Below are positions 15,505 to 23,368 of a stretch of 41,837 nucleotides of DNA, piece by piece. The position numbers were made by a program, and so were the translations under genes. Location: assembly GCA_964444805.1 (NCBI GenBank), contig CAYUIK010000037.1, forward strand, positions 1 through 41,837, in the 5' to 3' direction. Position 1 is the stretch's first letter, and every line of letters starts with the position of its first letter. The notes under the pieces were generated by a model. It saw only the letters and a list, made by a program, of their open reading frames with translations. It made no database searches and was not told where the DNA came from. The DNA comes from RECG01 sp964444805. GTDB taxonomy: Bacteria > Bacillota_I > Bacilli_A > Acholeplasmatales > Acholeplasmataceae.

Positions 15505-16696
15505 CGATTCGAATCAGGATTTCGGTGGCTTTTTCCATTTGGTTGATCGAGGCGAACTCCATACGTCCATGGAACTGGAATCCGCCGGTGCCAAGGTTGG
15601 GGCAGGGTAGACCCATAAACGTCAATCTCGAACCGTCGGTACCGCCGCGAATGGGCTCACTCTTTGGTGTGATGCCGACGCTTTCGATCGCTTTCTTGGC
15701 GCGTTCGACGATGTCCAGGCGATCTTTTAGGACCTCGTACATGTTATAGTAACTGTCCGTCATCTCGAGTTTGACGGCAGGATAGCCGTAACGGGCGTTG
15801 AGGAAATCCTTGATTTCTTCGAAGTCCTTTTTTTGTTTCTCGAAGAGAGATTTGTCGTGGTTGCGGATGATGTATTGGCTCTTCGATTCTTCGACTTGAC
15901 CGTGCATGCTCGTCTGGTGATTGAAGCCTTCGTAGTTCTCGGTATAGGCGGGGTTAAGAAATTCGGGTAGGAGCGCGTGAAACTCATGGGCGAGATGAAG
16001 CGAGTTGACGAGTTTGTTTTTCGCGGTACCTGGATGGATGCTCTTACCGATGAACGTTAGGTTCGCGGTAGCAGCATTGAAATTTTCGTAGTCGATACCG
16101 CCGACCGCGCTGCCGTCGGCGGTATAGGCGAAGTCGGCCTTAAAATAGTCCAGGTTGAAAAGGTCAGCGCCGCGGCCGATCTCTTCGTCCGGCGTAAAAC
16201 AGATGTAGATGTCGCCGTGGGGGATATCCGTGTTCGTCGTGAAGTGGCGGGCGAGTTCCATGATTTCAGCGACGCCACACTTGTCATCAGCACCGAGAAG
16301 CGTATTTCCGTCGGTGACGATGATGTCGTCGCCGATGACATAAGACAGGCTCGGATAATCTTTTGGGGACATGCTGTAGGCGTCATTCAAGATGATTTCT
16401 TCGCCCCCGTAGTTTTCGATGATTCGCGGGTTGACGTTCGAACCGGGTGCGTCCGGTGACGTATCGACGTGGGCAATGAAGCCGATCGCAGGTGCGTCCT
16501 TGACGTTTCCGGCGATTTTCGCATAGACGTATCCGTGTTCGTCAAGAAACGCGTCTAAGCCGAATGACTTGAGCTCTTTCTCGAGCAAACGGCTGAGATC
16601 TTTCTGTTTTTCCGTCGACGGGCAAGTCGCGACGTTGTGGTCCGATTGCGTGTCGATTTTGACATAGCGTAAGAAACGTTCGATGAGTGGAGTCAT
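15485..16696 (-). CDS. pepT: Peptidase T (tripeptide aminopeptidase)
   Basis: PepT is a cytoplasmic dizinc M20 exopeptidase releasing N-terminal residues from tripeptides. The 403-residue product has IAHVDTSP (metal His and Asp), LGADDKCGVA (bridging Asp), FTPDEEIGRGAD (Glu-Glu), and the PepT signature region YTADGSAVGGIDYENFNAA. The ATG at 16696 has GAAGGTG eight nucleotides upstream. The open frame extends 61 codons further, but that part is AT-rich and unlike the family. It is transcribed alone from a TGG-TATAAT promoter, divergent from the SHOCT-like locus. The 3' end overlaps the small membrane gene. Confidence 0.95.
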   Translation of the reverse strand: MTPLIERFLRYVKIDTQSDHNVATCPSTEKQKDLSRLLEKELKSFGLDAFLDEHGYVYAKIAGNVKDAPAIGFIAHVDTSPDAPGSNVNPRIIENYGGEEIILNDAYSMSPKDYPSLSYVIGDDIIVTDGNTLLGADDKCGVAEIMELARHFTTNTDIPHGDIYICFTPDEEIGRGADLFNLDYFKADFAYTADGSAVGGIDYENFNAATANLTFIGKSIHPGTAKNKLVNSLHLAHEFHALLPEFLNPAYTENYEGFNHQTSMHGQVEESKSQYIIRNHDKSLFEKQKKDFEEIKDFLNARYGYPAVKLEMTDSYYNMYEVLKDRLDIVERAKKAIESVGITPKSEPIRGGTDGSRLTFMGLPCPNLGTGGFQFHGRMEFASINQMEKATEILIRIATHNKD

Positions 16697-16720
16697 GTTT
16701 ACACCTTCTTTTTTTCTTTC

Positions 16721-16729
16721 ATTATACCA
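16721..16729 (-). promoter_or_regulatory. Extended -10 promoter of pepT
   Basis: On the minus strand TGG-TATAAT lies 25-33 nt upstream of the pepT ATG. The -35 region is poor (TTGCCA at 19 nt spacing). Confidence 0.6.
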
Positions 16730-16808
16730 AAAATAGGGACAATAATGGCAAAATATTAAAAAAATCAAGGATAAAATCAATTTTTTTAATCTTTTTCGGA
16801 CAAAACAC

Positions 16809-16837
16809 TTGACAAGTCCAGACTGAATGAATATAAT
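16809..16837 (+). promoter_or_regulatory. Consensus promoter of the SHOCT-like/DUF2089 locus
   Basis: TTGACA (16809-16814) and TATAAT (16832-16837) are 17 nt apart. The -10 and the roughly 25 nt after it align without gaps to 502-532, with five transitions as the only differences, so two distant loci share a promoter-leader module. Confidence 0.85.
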
Positions 16838-16877
16838 TAAGATGTAAATTAAAAATATCAATATTGGCGGCGTAAAC

Positions 16878-17225
16878 ATGAAGAGAATTGAAATACTGAA
16901 TGAACTTAGCGAAAAGAAACGATCAAAAAAGGAAGTCTATCGAGCGCTCTACCCGAAACCTCGAAAACCGCGACAGGCGCATTTCGTCAAACTCAAAATT
17001 GCCATTCCCGATGAAAAAGGCGTATCGCGATTGCTGTCCATATTGCTTTTCTTACCGGCACCGATGTTTCTTGTCAAATGGATCATGCGGCGGGCCGTTA
17101 AAGAAAAGTATTTGGAACAATCCGGATTAGCGAAAGCGGACATTATGAAACTCGTATCGATGGCTGGCGTACGCGTCTTCGTCCACGCTAAGGACGGCAC
17201 GCGCGTCGCCATCAAGACGATCTAG
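16878..17225 (+). CDS. SHOCT-like N-terminal domain protein A
   Basis: This 115-residue protein opens with a short helix pair, RIEILNELSEKKRSKKEVYRAL, resembling the SHOCT-like segment of small regulatory proteins such as YvlB. A Pro/Lys-rich linker follows, then a strand KLKIAIP, a hydrophobic stretch (LLSILLFLPAPMFLVKWIM) that could be a membrane segment, and a terminal block GVRVFVHAKDGTRVAI. The same order (helix pair, LKI strand, VxIxxxDGDVIRV block) occurs in the protein at 19349, so the two look like paralogues. It follows the consensus promoter directly. The role is unknown, and a regulatory one is likely from context. Confidence 0.65.
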   Translation: MKRIEILNELSEKKRSKKEVYRALYPKPRKPRQAHFVKLKIAIPDEKGVSRLLSILLFLPAPMFLVKWIMRRAVKEKYLEQSGLAKADIMKLVSMAGVRVFVHAKDGTRVAIKTI

Positions 17226-17238
17226 AGGAGGAATAACC

Positions 17239-17358
17239 ATGCGATATCATAAACGACGTTGGTTGATCGACAACCGAAAACCGATCGAACGATCGGTTTG
17301 GTCGGTTTCACGATCACTTGAGAACGTCCAAGGATTCAGCGGTTTAAGTTGCCAATAA
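17239..17358 (+). CDS. Small basic ORF (39 aa) with a strong ribosome site
   Basis: ATG at 17239 follows GAGGAGGAATAACC, one of the strongest ribosome sites in the window, 13 nt after the SHOCT-like gene. The peptide is Arg-rich (KRRWLIDNRKP) and matches nothing known to me. Inside it a perfect 10-bp inverted repeat, AAACCGATCG and CGATCGGTTT, has only two bases between arms (17278-17299). It could be a real micro-protein or a structured intergenic region. Confidence 0.4.
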   Translation: MRYHKRRWLIDNRKPIERSVWSVSRSLENVQGFSGLSCQ

Positions 17359-17375
17359 AAAAAAGGAGATAAACT

Positions 17376-17405
17376 ATGACAAGTCAAGTGGAAAATGACA
17401 TTTAA
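17376..17405 (+). CDS. Nine-codon ORF with a strong ribosome site
   Basis: ATG at 17376 follows AAAAGGAGATAAACT, an excellent ribosome site, but the frame closes after nine codons at TAA 17403-17405. It overlaps the start of the next micro-ORF at 17395, so it may be a leader that couples translation to it. Confidence 0.3.
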   Translation: MTSQVENDI

Positions 17406-17505
17406 CACGAAAAGACCTCAAAAGAAGTCGAAAGGATACAAGGCTATGAATCAACAACTGCAGCTACATCAGTTTAATGATTATTTGAAGTCGTTACTGT
17501 TGTAA
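17395..17505 (+). CDS. Lys/Arg-rich micro-ORF interrupted by IS110
   Basis: The frame from ATG 17395 runs 36 codons to TAA 17503-17505, but only the first 17 codons lie outside the predicted IS110 edge at 17444-17445. Joining the flanks at the shared CT gives a 24-codon ORF, so the insertion replaced its last seven codons (RRKERIF). The intact peptide would be strongly basic. Its start lies inside the nine-codon ORF upstream. Confidence 0.3.
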   Translation: MTFNTKRPQKKSKGYKAMNQQLQLHQFNDYLKSLLL

Positions 17506-18650
17506 TCCAAATGATAGAACTCAAGATGATAGATCATTCTCAAGAGTTTACGACATATGTGAGTCATAATGACTTTATGGTGTTTATCTTCCGATTTCTT
17601 CTTATGATAGAAATCATTGATCGTCGGGAGAAATCTAAGTGCCTGGAACGCATAATTCCAAATGGTTTTTCTAAGAAGTGAAGAACCACGCTTTACGATT
17701 TTGCCTGTACGGTTCATCTGGCCCGATTGAAGGATGCGGACTTTGAGTCCGGCATGAGAGATGAGTTTTCCCGGACTACTGAAGTTTCGGATATCGCCGA
17801 TTTCAGCATAAATCGTAGCCGCTTGAATGACACCCAAACCCGGAATGGTAAGGAGTTTGGAATCCGTTCGTTCAAAAAGGGTTTTGATCTCCGAGTCCAA
17901 CGTATCGATCAGTGAATTCAAGTCTTTTAGATGTTGGATCGAAACTTTGATGATGCGTTCAAGATGAACGGAGTCCACACCGACCGAATGAGAGGCCAAT
18001 TGCTTCAATTGATTGAACTTGGCATACGTGAATTTCCCTTTGGATAAAGTCTTGAGTTTGTCATAGTGCTTTTTATTCCATTTGGCGATCTTGGCCTTGG
18101 ACGTATAGGTATTCAGGATAAAAAGGGCCACAGTACCCAATTTGTTGTTAAAGAAGGGTTTGAACTCGGGAAACATCTTATCAAGCACATTGGTGAGATG
18201 AACGAGTTCTCTGGAACGTTCTTCAATATAGTTGTTTCTCAATCTTACGAGTTCTCTTAAGTCGTTGACATGGTAAAATTGTGTATGTAGGTTATCGTAA
18301 TCAACGGCACCTAGATACTTGGAAATAACTTCTGCATCAATTTTGTCGGTCTTAGCACCCTTTAACGAGAGAGCCTTGGAAAACTGACTCGTTAGATAAG
18401 GATTAAGTTCGATGAACGTGTAGCCTTCTTGAGTCAAGAAGTGCTTGAGGTTCGTTCCGTAGTGGCCAGTTGATTCGATACCTACTTTTATTTGAGTAGG
18501 ATCACCTAATGATTTGAGTTCTGTGCGTAACAGACCAAATCCCTCCTTGTCATTGTTAAAGATAAAATCTTTAACTTTCACATTCGCCTCAGTAGCTATG
18601 AAGCAATTGTGTTTGAACTTAGAGATATCAATCCCTATGTGGTATGGCAT
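17481..18650 (-). CDS. IS110-family transposase (bridge-RNA guided recombinase type)
   Basis: The 389-residue protein has the N-terminal RuvC-like DEDD domain: Asp8 in GIDIS, Glu59 in IESTGHY, and Asp102 and Asp105 in KTDKIDAE. A coiled middle is followed by a C-terminal transposase_20 domain (TIPGLGVIQAATIYAEIGD, then HAGL, QSGQ and KRGSSLLRK, with the conserved serines). I start at the ATG at 18650, eight nucleotides after AGGAGG. A GTG three codons earlier overlaps that site. The frame is intact, so the element may be active. Related enzymes recombine donor and target DNA guided by a structured RNA encoded next to the gene. Confidence 0.93.
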   Translation of the reverse strand: MPYHIGIDISKFKHNCFIATEANVKVKDFIFNNDKEGFGLLRTELKSLGDPTQIKVGIESTGHYGTNLKHFLTQEGYTFIELNPYLTSQFSKALSLKGAKTDKIDAEVISKYLGAVDYDNLHTQFYHVNDLRELVRLRNNYIEERSRELVHLTNVLDKMFPEFKPFFNNKLGTVALFILNTYTSKAKIAKWNKKHYDKLKTLSKGKFTYAKFNQLKQLASHSVGVDSVHLERIIKVSIQHLKDLNSLIDTLDSEIKTLFERTDSKLLTIPGLGVIQAATIYAEIGDIRNFSSPGKLISHAGLKVRILQSGQMNRTGKIVKRGSSLLRKTIWNYAFQALRFLPTINDFYHKKKSEDKHHKVIMTHICRKLLRMIYHLEFYHLDYNSNDFK

Positions 18651-18675
18651 AAAAGCCACCTCCTAAAAAGTATTT

Positions 18676-18828
18676 GGCACTGATGTCTGACACATATTCC
18701 TGTTTCCATAACCTTGTAATAAGACGTCAAGCGTCAATAAACTCATTGATAGTTAAAAAACAGGAACTGTGGTAGGAATCTCCTTTGATAGTCTAGCTAT
18801 AGAATCATGACTCAAATCCACAGTGCCT
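18676..18828 (-). ncRNA. Candidate IS110 bridge RNA
   Basis: The minus strand upstream of the transposase forms nested helices: GGCACTG/CAGTGCC closing the whole unit (18821-18827 with 18676-18682), CTGTGG/CCACAG for an inner loop (18817-18822 with 18767-18772; it shares two bases with the closing helix), and a perfect 9-bp TTCCTGTTT/AAACAGGAA (18758-18766 with 18698-18706) for a second loop. A TATAAT at 18840-18835 would start transcription right at GGCACTG. In the second loop UUACAAGGUU (18719-18710) can pair with the flank and core at 17437-17445 over 9 bp with one G-U pair. Size and location match bridge RNAs of IS110-group elements. Confidence 0.65.
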
Positions 18829-18912
18829 ATTTAAATTATAATAACAAAACTAGAAGAAAGGAACGTATATTCTAATAATCTTGTTACATTATTGAATATA
18901 CAAGAGATTATC

Positions 18913-19347
18913 ATGAGTAAAGGAAACAAGGTTTATCCCGTTATCTCGGTATGCCCAGTCTGTAAACACGACTTGCGCGTAGCGAAACTGAAGTGTGATC
19001 ACTGTGATACCGTCATCGAAGGAGATTTCACGCTTTCCAAGTTCAATTACCTTGAAACGGACAAGCTCTATTTCATCGAAGTGTTCATGAAAAACCGGGG
19101 AAATATCAAGGCGATCGAAAAGGAGCTCAACATCAGTTATCCGACTGTTAAAAAGATGCTCGATGAGGTAATCACCGTTCTCGGCTATTCGCCGGATCAG
19201 TATACGGACGATAACTTTGAAAGCGAACAGACGAAAAAGGCGAAGAACAAGGATTGGAAAACAAGCGTTCTCGATCGAATCGAGAAGGGTGAACTGAAAG
19301 TCAACGAAGCGATCGATCTGATCAAGAAACGGAAATCAGGTGAATGA
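18913..19347 (+). CDS. DUF2089 family zinc-ribbon/HTH protein
   Basis: This 144-residue protein starts with a zinc ribbon (CPVC and CDHC), followed by a helix-turn-helix-like segment (GNIKAIEKELNISYPTVKKMLDEV) and a C-terminal helix pair VLDRIEKGELKVNEAIDLIKK that resembles the SHOCT-like segments of its two neighbours. That order is typical of DUF2089, thought to be a DNA-binding regulator. I use the ATG at 18913, since family members begin just before the YPVISxCPVC block. A TTG at 18892 is in frame. No good ribosome site is seen, perhaps because IS110 now separates the gene from the upstream promoter. It overlaps closely with the next gene (AGGTGA site at its end). Confidence 0.8.
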   Translation: MSKGNKVYPVISVCPVCKHDLRVAKLKCDHCDTVIEGDFTLSKFNYLETDKLYFIEVFMKNRGNIKAIEKELNISYPTVKKMLDEVITVLGYSPDQYTDDNFESEQTKKAKNKDWKTSVLDRIEKGELKVNEAIDLIKKRKSGE

Positions 19348-19348
19348 T

Positions 19349-19729
19349 ATGTCAAGAGATAATTTGAAAGAAGAAAGAATGAGAATACTCGATATGCTCC
19401 AGAAGGGCATCATCAAGCCGGAAGAAGCCGAGACGCTTCTCTCGACGCTCGAACGAGCCGATAGTGCTGAAGAGGTCGTTTTGTCCAACAAGAAAGCGCC
19501 TTTTCGGATGCTCAAGATCTATATTGACTCCAATGACGGCGATGTCGTCAAGGTTCAGATTCCCATCGAATTCGCCAAGCTTCTCAAAACGGACAAGTTC
19601 CGTTCGAACTTGAAAGGAACGGATATCGACATCGATGCCATCCTGGAAATGATCAATCAGGGCGTGGTTGGTGATCTGGTCAATATTCAGTCAGGCGATG
19701 GCGACGTGATTCGCGTCGTTGTCGAATAG
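19349..19729 (+). CDS. SHOCT-like domain protein B
   Basis: The 126-residue product begins with a helix pair (RMRILDMLQKGIIKPEEAETLLSTL) typical of SHOCT-like/YvlB N-termini, where such segments mediate oligomerisation. A linker leads to a small alpha/beta domain with FRMLKIYIDSNDGDVVKV and a closing strand pair NIQSGDGDVIRVVVE. It parallels the protein at 16878. The ATG at 19349 follows AGGTGAATGAT located in the last codons of the DUF2089 gene, so the two are coupled. The pairing of a DUF2089 protein with a SHOCT-like protein suggests a regulator with its sensor or partner. It lies just upstream of the ABC exporter genes, which it may control. Confidence 0.7.
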   Translation: MSRDNLKEERMRILDMLQKGIIKPEEAETLLSTLERADSAEEVVLSNKKAPFRMLKIYIDSNDGDVVKVQIPIEFAKLLKTDKFRSNLKGTDIDIDAILEMINQGVVGDLVNIQSGDGDVIRVVVE

Positions 19730-19785
19730 AGGAAGAACGCTTAACGTTTTCTTCGTTTTAGACACACACTAGGAGACCATACTTC

Positions 19786-21558
19786 ATGTTATTTGGTAAG
19801 CACTTTTTCAAGTATTATCTCAAGTATTGGATTTACTTTCTGAGCGGCATTCTGATCTTGATTGCTGTCGATTGGTTCCAGCTCGACATTCCGAAGATCA
19901 TCGGTGAACTCGTCGATGATCTTCGGCTCGGAAGTACCGATACGAAGAGTATGTATCAATCGATCGGTCGTATCGCCGTTTTAGCTTTCGGCATTACGAT
20001 CGGTCGGTTTATTTGGCGCTATACGATTTTCGGTGCGTCGCGTAAAATCGAATCCGATATTCGTTATGAGATGTTCGTTCACGCAACGAAACTCCCGCAA
20101 CAGTATTACAGTCAGAAAAAAGTCGGCGGTCTGATGGCGCACTTCATCAACGACTTGCAGGCTTTGCGGATGGTTTACGGACCGGGTATTCTTATGCTCG
20201 CCGATGGACTGGCCTTGGGTTCGCTTGCGATTTATCGGATGGCGAATCTCAATGGGACGATGACGCTTTTTGCCGGAATCCCGATGTTCATTTTGATGAT
20301 CGCGATGATTTTGATCATGCAGCGCATTCGCTTGCTTTTCAAGCTTCGTCAGGAGTCTTTTGAGGATTTGAGCGACTTCACGCAAGAGAACTTCTCAGGG
20401 ATTACCGTGATCAAGGCTTTCGTACGGGAAATCAAGGAGTCGATGCTCTTTCAAAGGAAAAACCGCGATCTCTATGACAAGACGATGAAGTTCGTGCGAT
20501 ATTTGATTTTTATCGAGATCGGGATCTCAATCGCGATCAATCTGGTCGTTCTTTTGATTTTGTTCTACGGAAGTTATCTCGTCCTAAGGACGGATGCTAC
20601 GGGGCTGACGCCCGGTCAGTTGACCGAGTATATCGCTTATTTCTTCATGCTGATCTGGCCAACGATGGCGATCGCCCGTTTTTTAGGTATTCACAGCCAA
20701 GCGAAAGCGAGCGCAGTCCGAATCGCCAAGATGCTCGACGAGGACGTCATCGTCGAAGATGGTCCGGATGTCTTGCGAAACGTCGACTTGACCGGAAAGA
20801 TCGAGGTCAAAAAATTGACCTTCAAGTATCCGGATGGTGAAGATGACGTGCTCAAAGACGTCAGTTTCACGATTGAAAAGGGTGAGATGGTCGGTATTCT
20901 CGGACGAACCGGAAGCGGAAAGAGCAGTCTAGTCGATTTGTTGTTAAGGACGTACAACCTCGATTGTGGTCAAGTTTTTATTGATGGAGTCGACATCATG
21001 AAGTTACCGATCAAAAGCGTGCGCGACCTGATCGGTTACGTGCCGCAGGATAATTTCCTCTTTTCGGATACGATCGCGAGCAATATCGGTCTTTCGTTCG
21101 AACGCATGCATATCGAGGATGTCAAGCGGGCCGCCAAACTCGCGGACGTCTATGACAATATCAATGAATTCAAGGCAAAATTCGATACGATTCTCGGTGA
21201 ACGCGGCGTCACCGTTTCCGGTGGACAGAAACAGCGCATCAGCATCGCGCGTGCACTCGCCAAGGATCCCGAAATTCTCATTCTCGATGATTCGGTTTCG
21301 GCCGTTGATACGGAGACGGAAGACGCGATCATTACGAATTTGAGCGAGGTGCGTCGCGGTAAGACGACGATTTTTATCGCGCACCGGATTTCGACCGTTA
21401 AAAAGATGGACAAGATCATTCTTCTTGAAAAAGGGAAACTGGTTGCGATCGGGAACCACAAGGAACTGATGAAGACGTCGGAACTCTATCGTTCGATGGT
21501 CAAACGACAGGAACTCGAGAACATCGTGGAAGGGGGTTCGACCGATGAAGGACTTTAA
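19786..21558 (+). CDS. Heterodimeric ABC exporter, subunit with degenerate ATP site (BmrC/YheI-like)
   Basis: The 590-residue half-transporter has a six-helix type IV exporter membrane domain (about 1-310) and a nucleotide-binding domain: Walker A GRTGSGKSS (373-381), signature VSGGQKQ (477-483), Walker B LILDDS and H-loop IAHR. The residue after Walker B is Asp502 instead of the catalytic Glu, the hallmark of the non-hydrolysing partner in pairs such as BmrCD or TM287/288. Its canonical signature completes the active site of the next subunit. The ATG follows TAGGAGA. It overlaps the next gene by 14 nt, and the four genes to tldE form an operon. Substrate unknown. Confidence 0.92.
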   Translation: MLFGKHFFKYYLKYWIYFLSGILILIAVDWFQLDIPKIIGELVDDLRLGSTDTKSMYQSIGRIAVLAFGITIGRFIWRYTIFGASRKIESDIRYEMFVHATKLPQQYYSQKKVGGLMAHFINDLQALRMVYGPGILMLADGLALGSLAIYRMANLNGTMTLFAGIPMFILMIAMILIMQRIRLLFKLRQESFEDLSDFTQENFSGITVIKAFVREIKESMLFQRKNRDLYDKTMKFVRYLIFIEIGISIAINLVVLLILFYGSYLVLRTDATGLTPGQLTEYIAYFFMLIWPTMAIARFLGIHSQAKASAVRIAKMLDEDVIVEDGPDVLRNVDLTGKIEVKKLTFKYPDGEDDVLKDVSFTIEKGEMVGILGRTGSGKSSLVDLLLRTYNLDCGQVFIDGVDIMKLPIKSVRDLIGYVPQDNFLFSDTIASNIGLSFERMHIEDVKRAAKLADVYDNINEFKAKFDTILGERGVTVSGGQKQRISIARALAKDPEILILDDSVSAVDTETEDAIITNLSEVRRGKTTIFIAHRISTVKKMDKIILLEKGKLVAIGNHKELMKTSELYRSMVKRQELENIVEGGSTDEGL

Positions 21559-23368
21559 GGATTTTACGCGTGAGCGAAGCGATAAGGAAGTCTTAAAAAG
21601 ACTTTTCGCCTACCTCAAGCCGCACAAGAAATATTTTATCTGGACCCTCGTTTTTATGGGCATCTCACTGCTCGTGCAGTTGTTGCCGCCGTATCTCATC
21701 GGACGGATCGTCGATGTGATCGGCGATGACGAGATTACGCGGGCTTCGAAGGAACAGACGATTATTACGATCGCCGTCGTCTTTACGAGTTTGATCGTTC
21801 TGGCCCATTCCTTCATATATTTTCAGAACTATTGGCTCCAGCGTATCGGGCAGAAGATCGTTGCCAAGATTCGGATCGACGTATTCGAACACATCGAAAA
21901 ACTCGCGATCGGTCAGATCAACGAAGTCCCCGTCGGAAAGCTCGTGACCCGGGTCGCCAACGATACGAACGTCATCAGCGAGATGTATACGAATGTCGCG
22001 GTCAATCTGATCCGAAACTTTCTTTATCTGATCGGCATTCTGATCGTCCTCTTCTTTTTGAACTGGAAAATCACGCTCGCGCTTTTAGGGTTAATCCCTT
22101 TCGTCATTCTCGCGTCGGTGATTTTCCGGAAGTATTCAAGAGCGTCTTACCGTCGGGTCCGCGCCAATGTTTCGGAAGTCAATGCCTTTCTTTCGGAAAA
22201 CCTCTCGGGCATGAAGGTCACACAGATCTTCAATCAGGAGGATAAAAAGCGACGGGAGTTCTATGAACGCAACGAGAAACTCGAAAAGAGTTATCTGCGG
22301 GAAATTCTCGTTTTCGGTATTTATCGCCCGACCATCTATGGTTTCGCGATGATCGGTGTCATCCTGTCGCTTCTGATCGGAATCGGGGATGTCATGGATC
22401 CGACGATCGCCTTTACGGCCGGGATGCTCTTTAGTTATTACATGTACGTTCAGGATTTCTTTCAGCCGATCCAACAGATGGCCGAGCAGTTTGACATGCT
22501 GCAAAACGCTTTTGCCAGTGCGGAGAAGATATTCGACGTGCTCGATACGAAACCCGCGATCATCGATCAAGATGACGCGATCGAACTCGAGTCGTTTACG
22601 GGCTCAATCGAATTCAAGGATGTCTGGTTCCGGTACATCGAGGACGAATGGGTACTCAAAGGCGTTAGTTTCCAAGTGAATGCGGGCGATACGGTCGCCT
22701 TCGTTGGTGCTACCGGTTCCGGAAAGACGACGATTCTCAGCTTGATCGTCCGGAACTACGAGATCCAGAAGGGTCAAATCCTAATCGATGGCATCGATAT
22801 TCAGAGGATCAAGCGCTCCTCCTTACGCAAGCATATCGGACAGATGTTGCAGGATGTCTTCCTGTTCAGTGGTACGATCAAGAACAACATCGCTTTGAAC
22901 AATGAGGATATAACGACCGAAGACGTTCGACAAGCGGCTGAATATGTCGGGGCAAACGGATTCATCGAGTCGCTGCAAGACGGATACGAGCACGTCGTGC
23001 TCGAACGCGGAAACAATTTCTCGAGCGGGCAAAGACAGCTCATTTCCTTCGCTCGTGCGCTCGTGTACAAGCCGAGTCTCATGATTCTCGATGAGGCAAC
23101 CGCGAATATCGACAGTGAAACCGAGGAGTTGATCCAGGCGTCCTTGATCAAGATGATGAATATATCGACGATGATCATCGTTGCACACCGACTTTCGACG
23201 ATCCAGCACGCCGACAAGATCATCGTCATGCAAAAGGGACAGATCAAGGAAATGGGGACGCATCAGGAACTGCTCAGGCATAAAGGACTCTATTTCCATC
23301 TTTACAGGTTGCAGTATGAAGAGAAGAAACTTTCAACGAATTTGGAACGCAAAGGAGAAACGACATGA
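21545..23368 (+). CDS. Heterodimeric ABC exporter, catalytic subunit (BmrD/YheH-like)
   Basis: The 607-residue partner has the same architecture: a short N-terminal extension, a membrane domain to about residue 325, and a nucleotide-binding domain with Walker A GATGSGKTT (388-396), signature FSSGQRQ (from 492), Walker B ILDEA with catalytic Glu517, and VAHR. The altered signature (SSGQ) faces the Walker site of the first subunit and explains the one dead ATP site. Such exporters pump drugs, lipids or peptides outward across the cytoplasmic membrane. Here the stop overlaps tldD (ATGA), an arrangement that hints at peptide cargo, although that is inference. Confidence 0.92.
   Translation: MKDFKDFTRERSDKEVLKRLFAYLKPHKKYFIWTLVFMGISLLVQLLPPYLIGRIVDVIGDDEITRASKEQTIITIAVVFTSLIVLAHSFIYFQNYWLQRIGQKIVAKIRIDVFEHIEKLAIGQINEVPVGKLVTRVANDTNVISEMYTNVAVNLIRNFLYLIGILIVLFFLNWKITLALLGLIPFVILASVIFRKYSRASYRRVRANVSEVNAFLSENLSGMKVTQIFNQEDKKRREFYERNEKLEKSYLREILVFGIYRPTIYGFAMIGVILSLLIGIGDVMDPTIAFTAGMLFSYYMYVQDFFQPIQQMAEQFDMLQNAFASAEKIFDVLDTKPAIIDQDDAIELESFTGSIEFKDVWFRYIEDEWVLKGVSFQVNAGDTVAFVGATGSGKTTILSLIVRNYEIQKGQILIDGIDIQRIKRSSLRKHIGQMLQDVFLFSGTIKNNIALNNEDITTEDVRQAAEYVGANGFIESLQDGYEHVVLERGNNFSSGQRQLISFARALVYKPSLMILDEATANIDSETEELIQASLIKMMNISTMIIVAHRLSTIQHADKIIVMQKGQIKEMGTHQELLRHKGLYFHLYRLQYEEKKLSTNLERKGETT

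Larger units (their letters stand above)
17446..18851 (-). mobile_element. IS110-family insertion sequence
   Basis: The element is about 1.4 kb with one DEDD transposase on the minus strand and a noncoding, structured left end upstream of it. IS110 elements lack terminal inverted repeats. I placed the edges where both flanks share ACAA-NN-CTA (17438-17446 and 18844-18852), taking CT as the core. The exact dinucleotide is uncertain within CTA. Joining the ends as a circle would bring TTGTTG from the right end 17 nt from TATAAT of the left end, the known way these elements create a promoter on excision. The insertion lies between the micro-ORFs and the DUF2089 gene. Confidence 0.75.

Noticed and set aside
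19730..19785. Terminator between the SHOCT-like gene and the exporter operon
   Set aside because: A stem GAAGAACG/CGTTTTCTTC needs a two-base bulge and has a weak T run, so I cannot support termination here.
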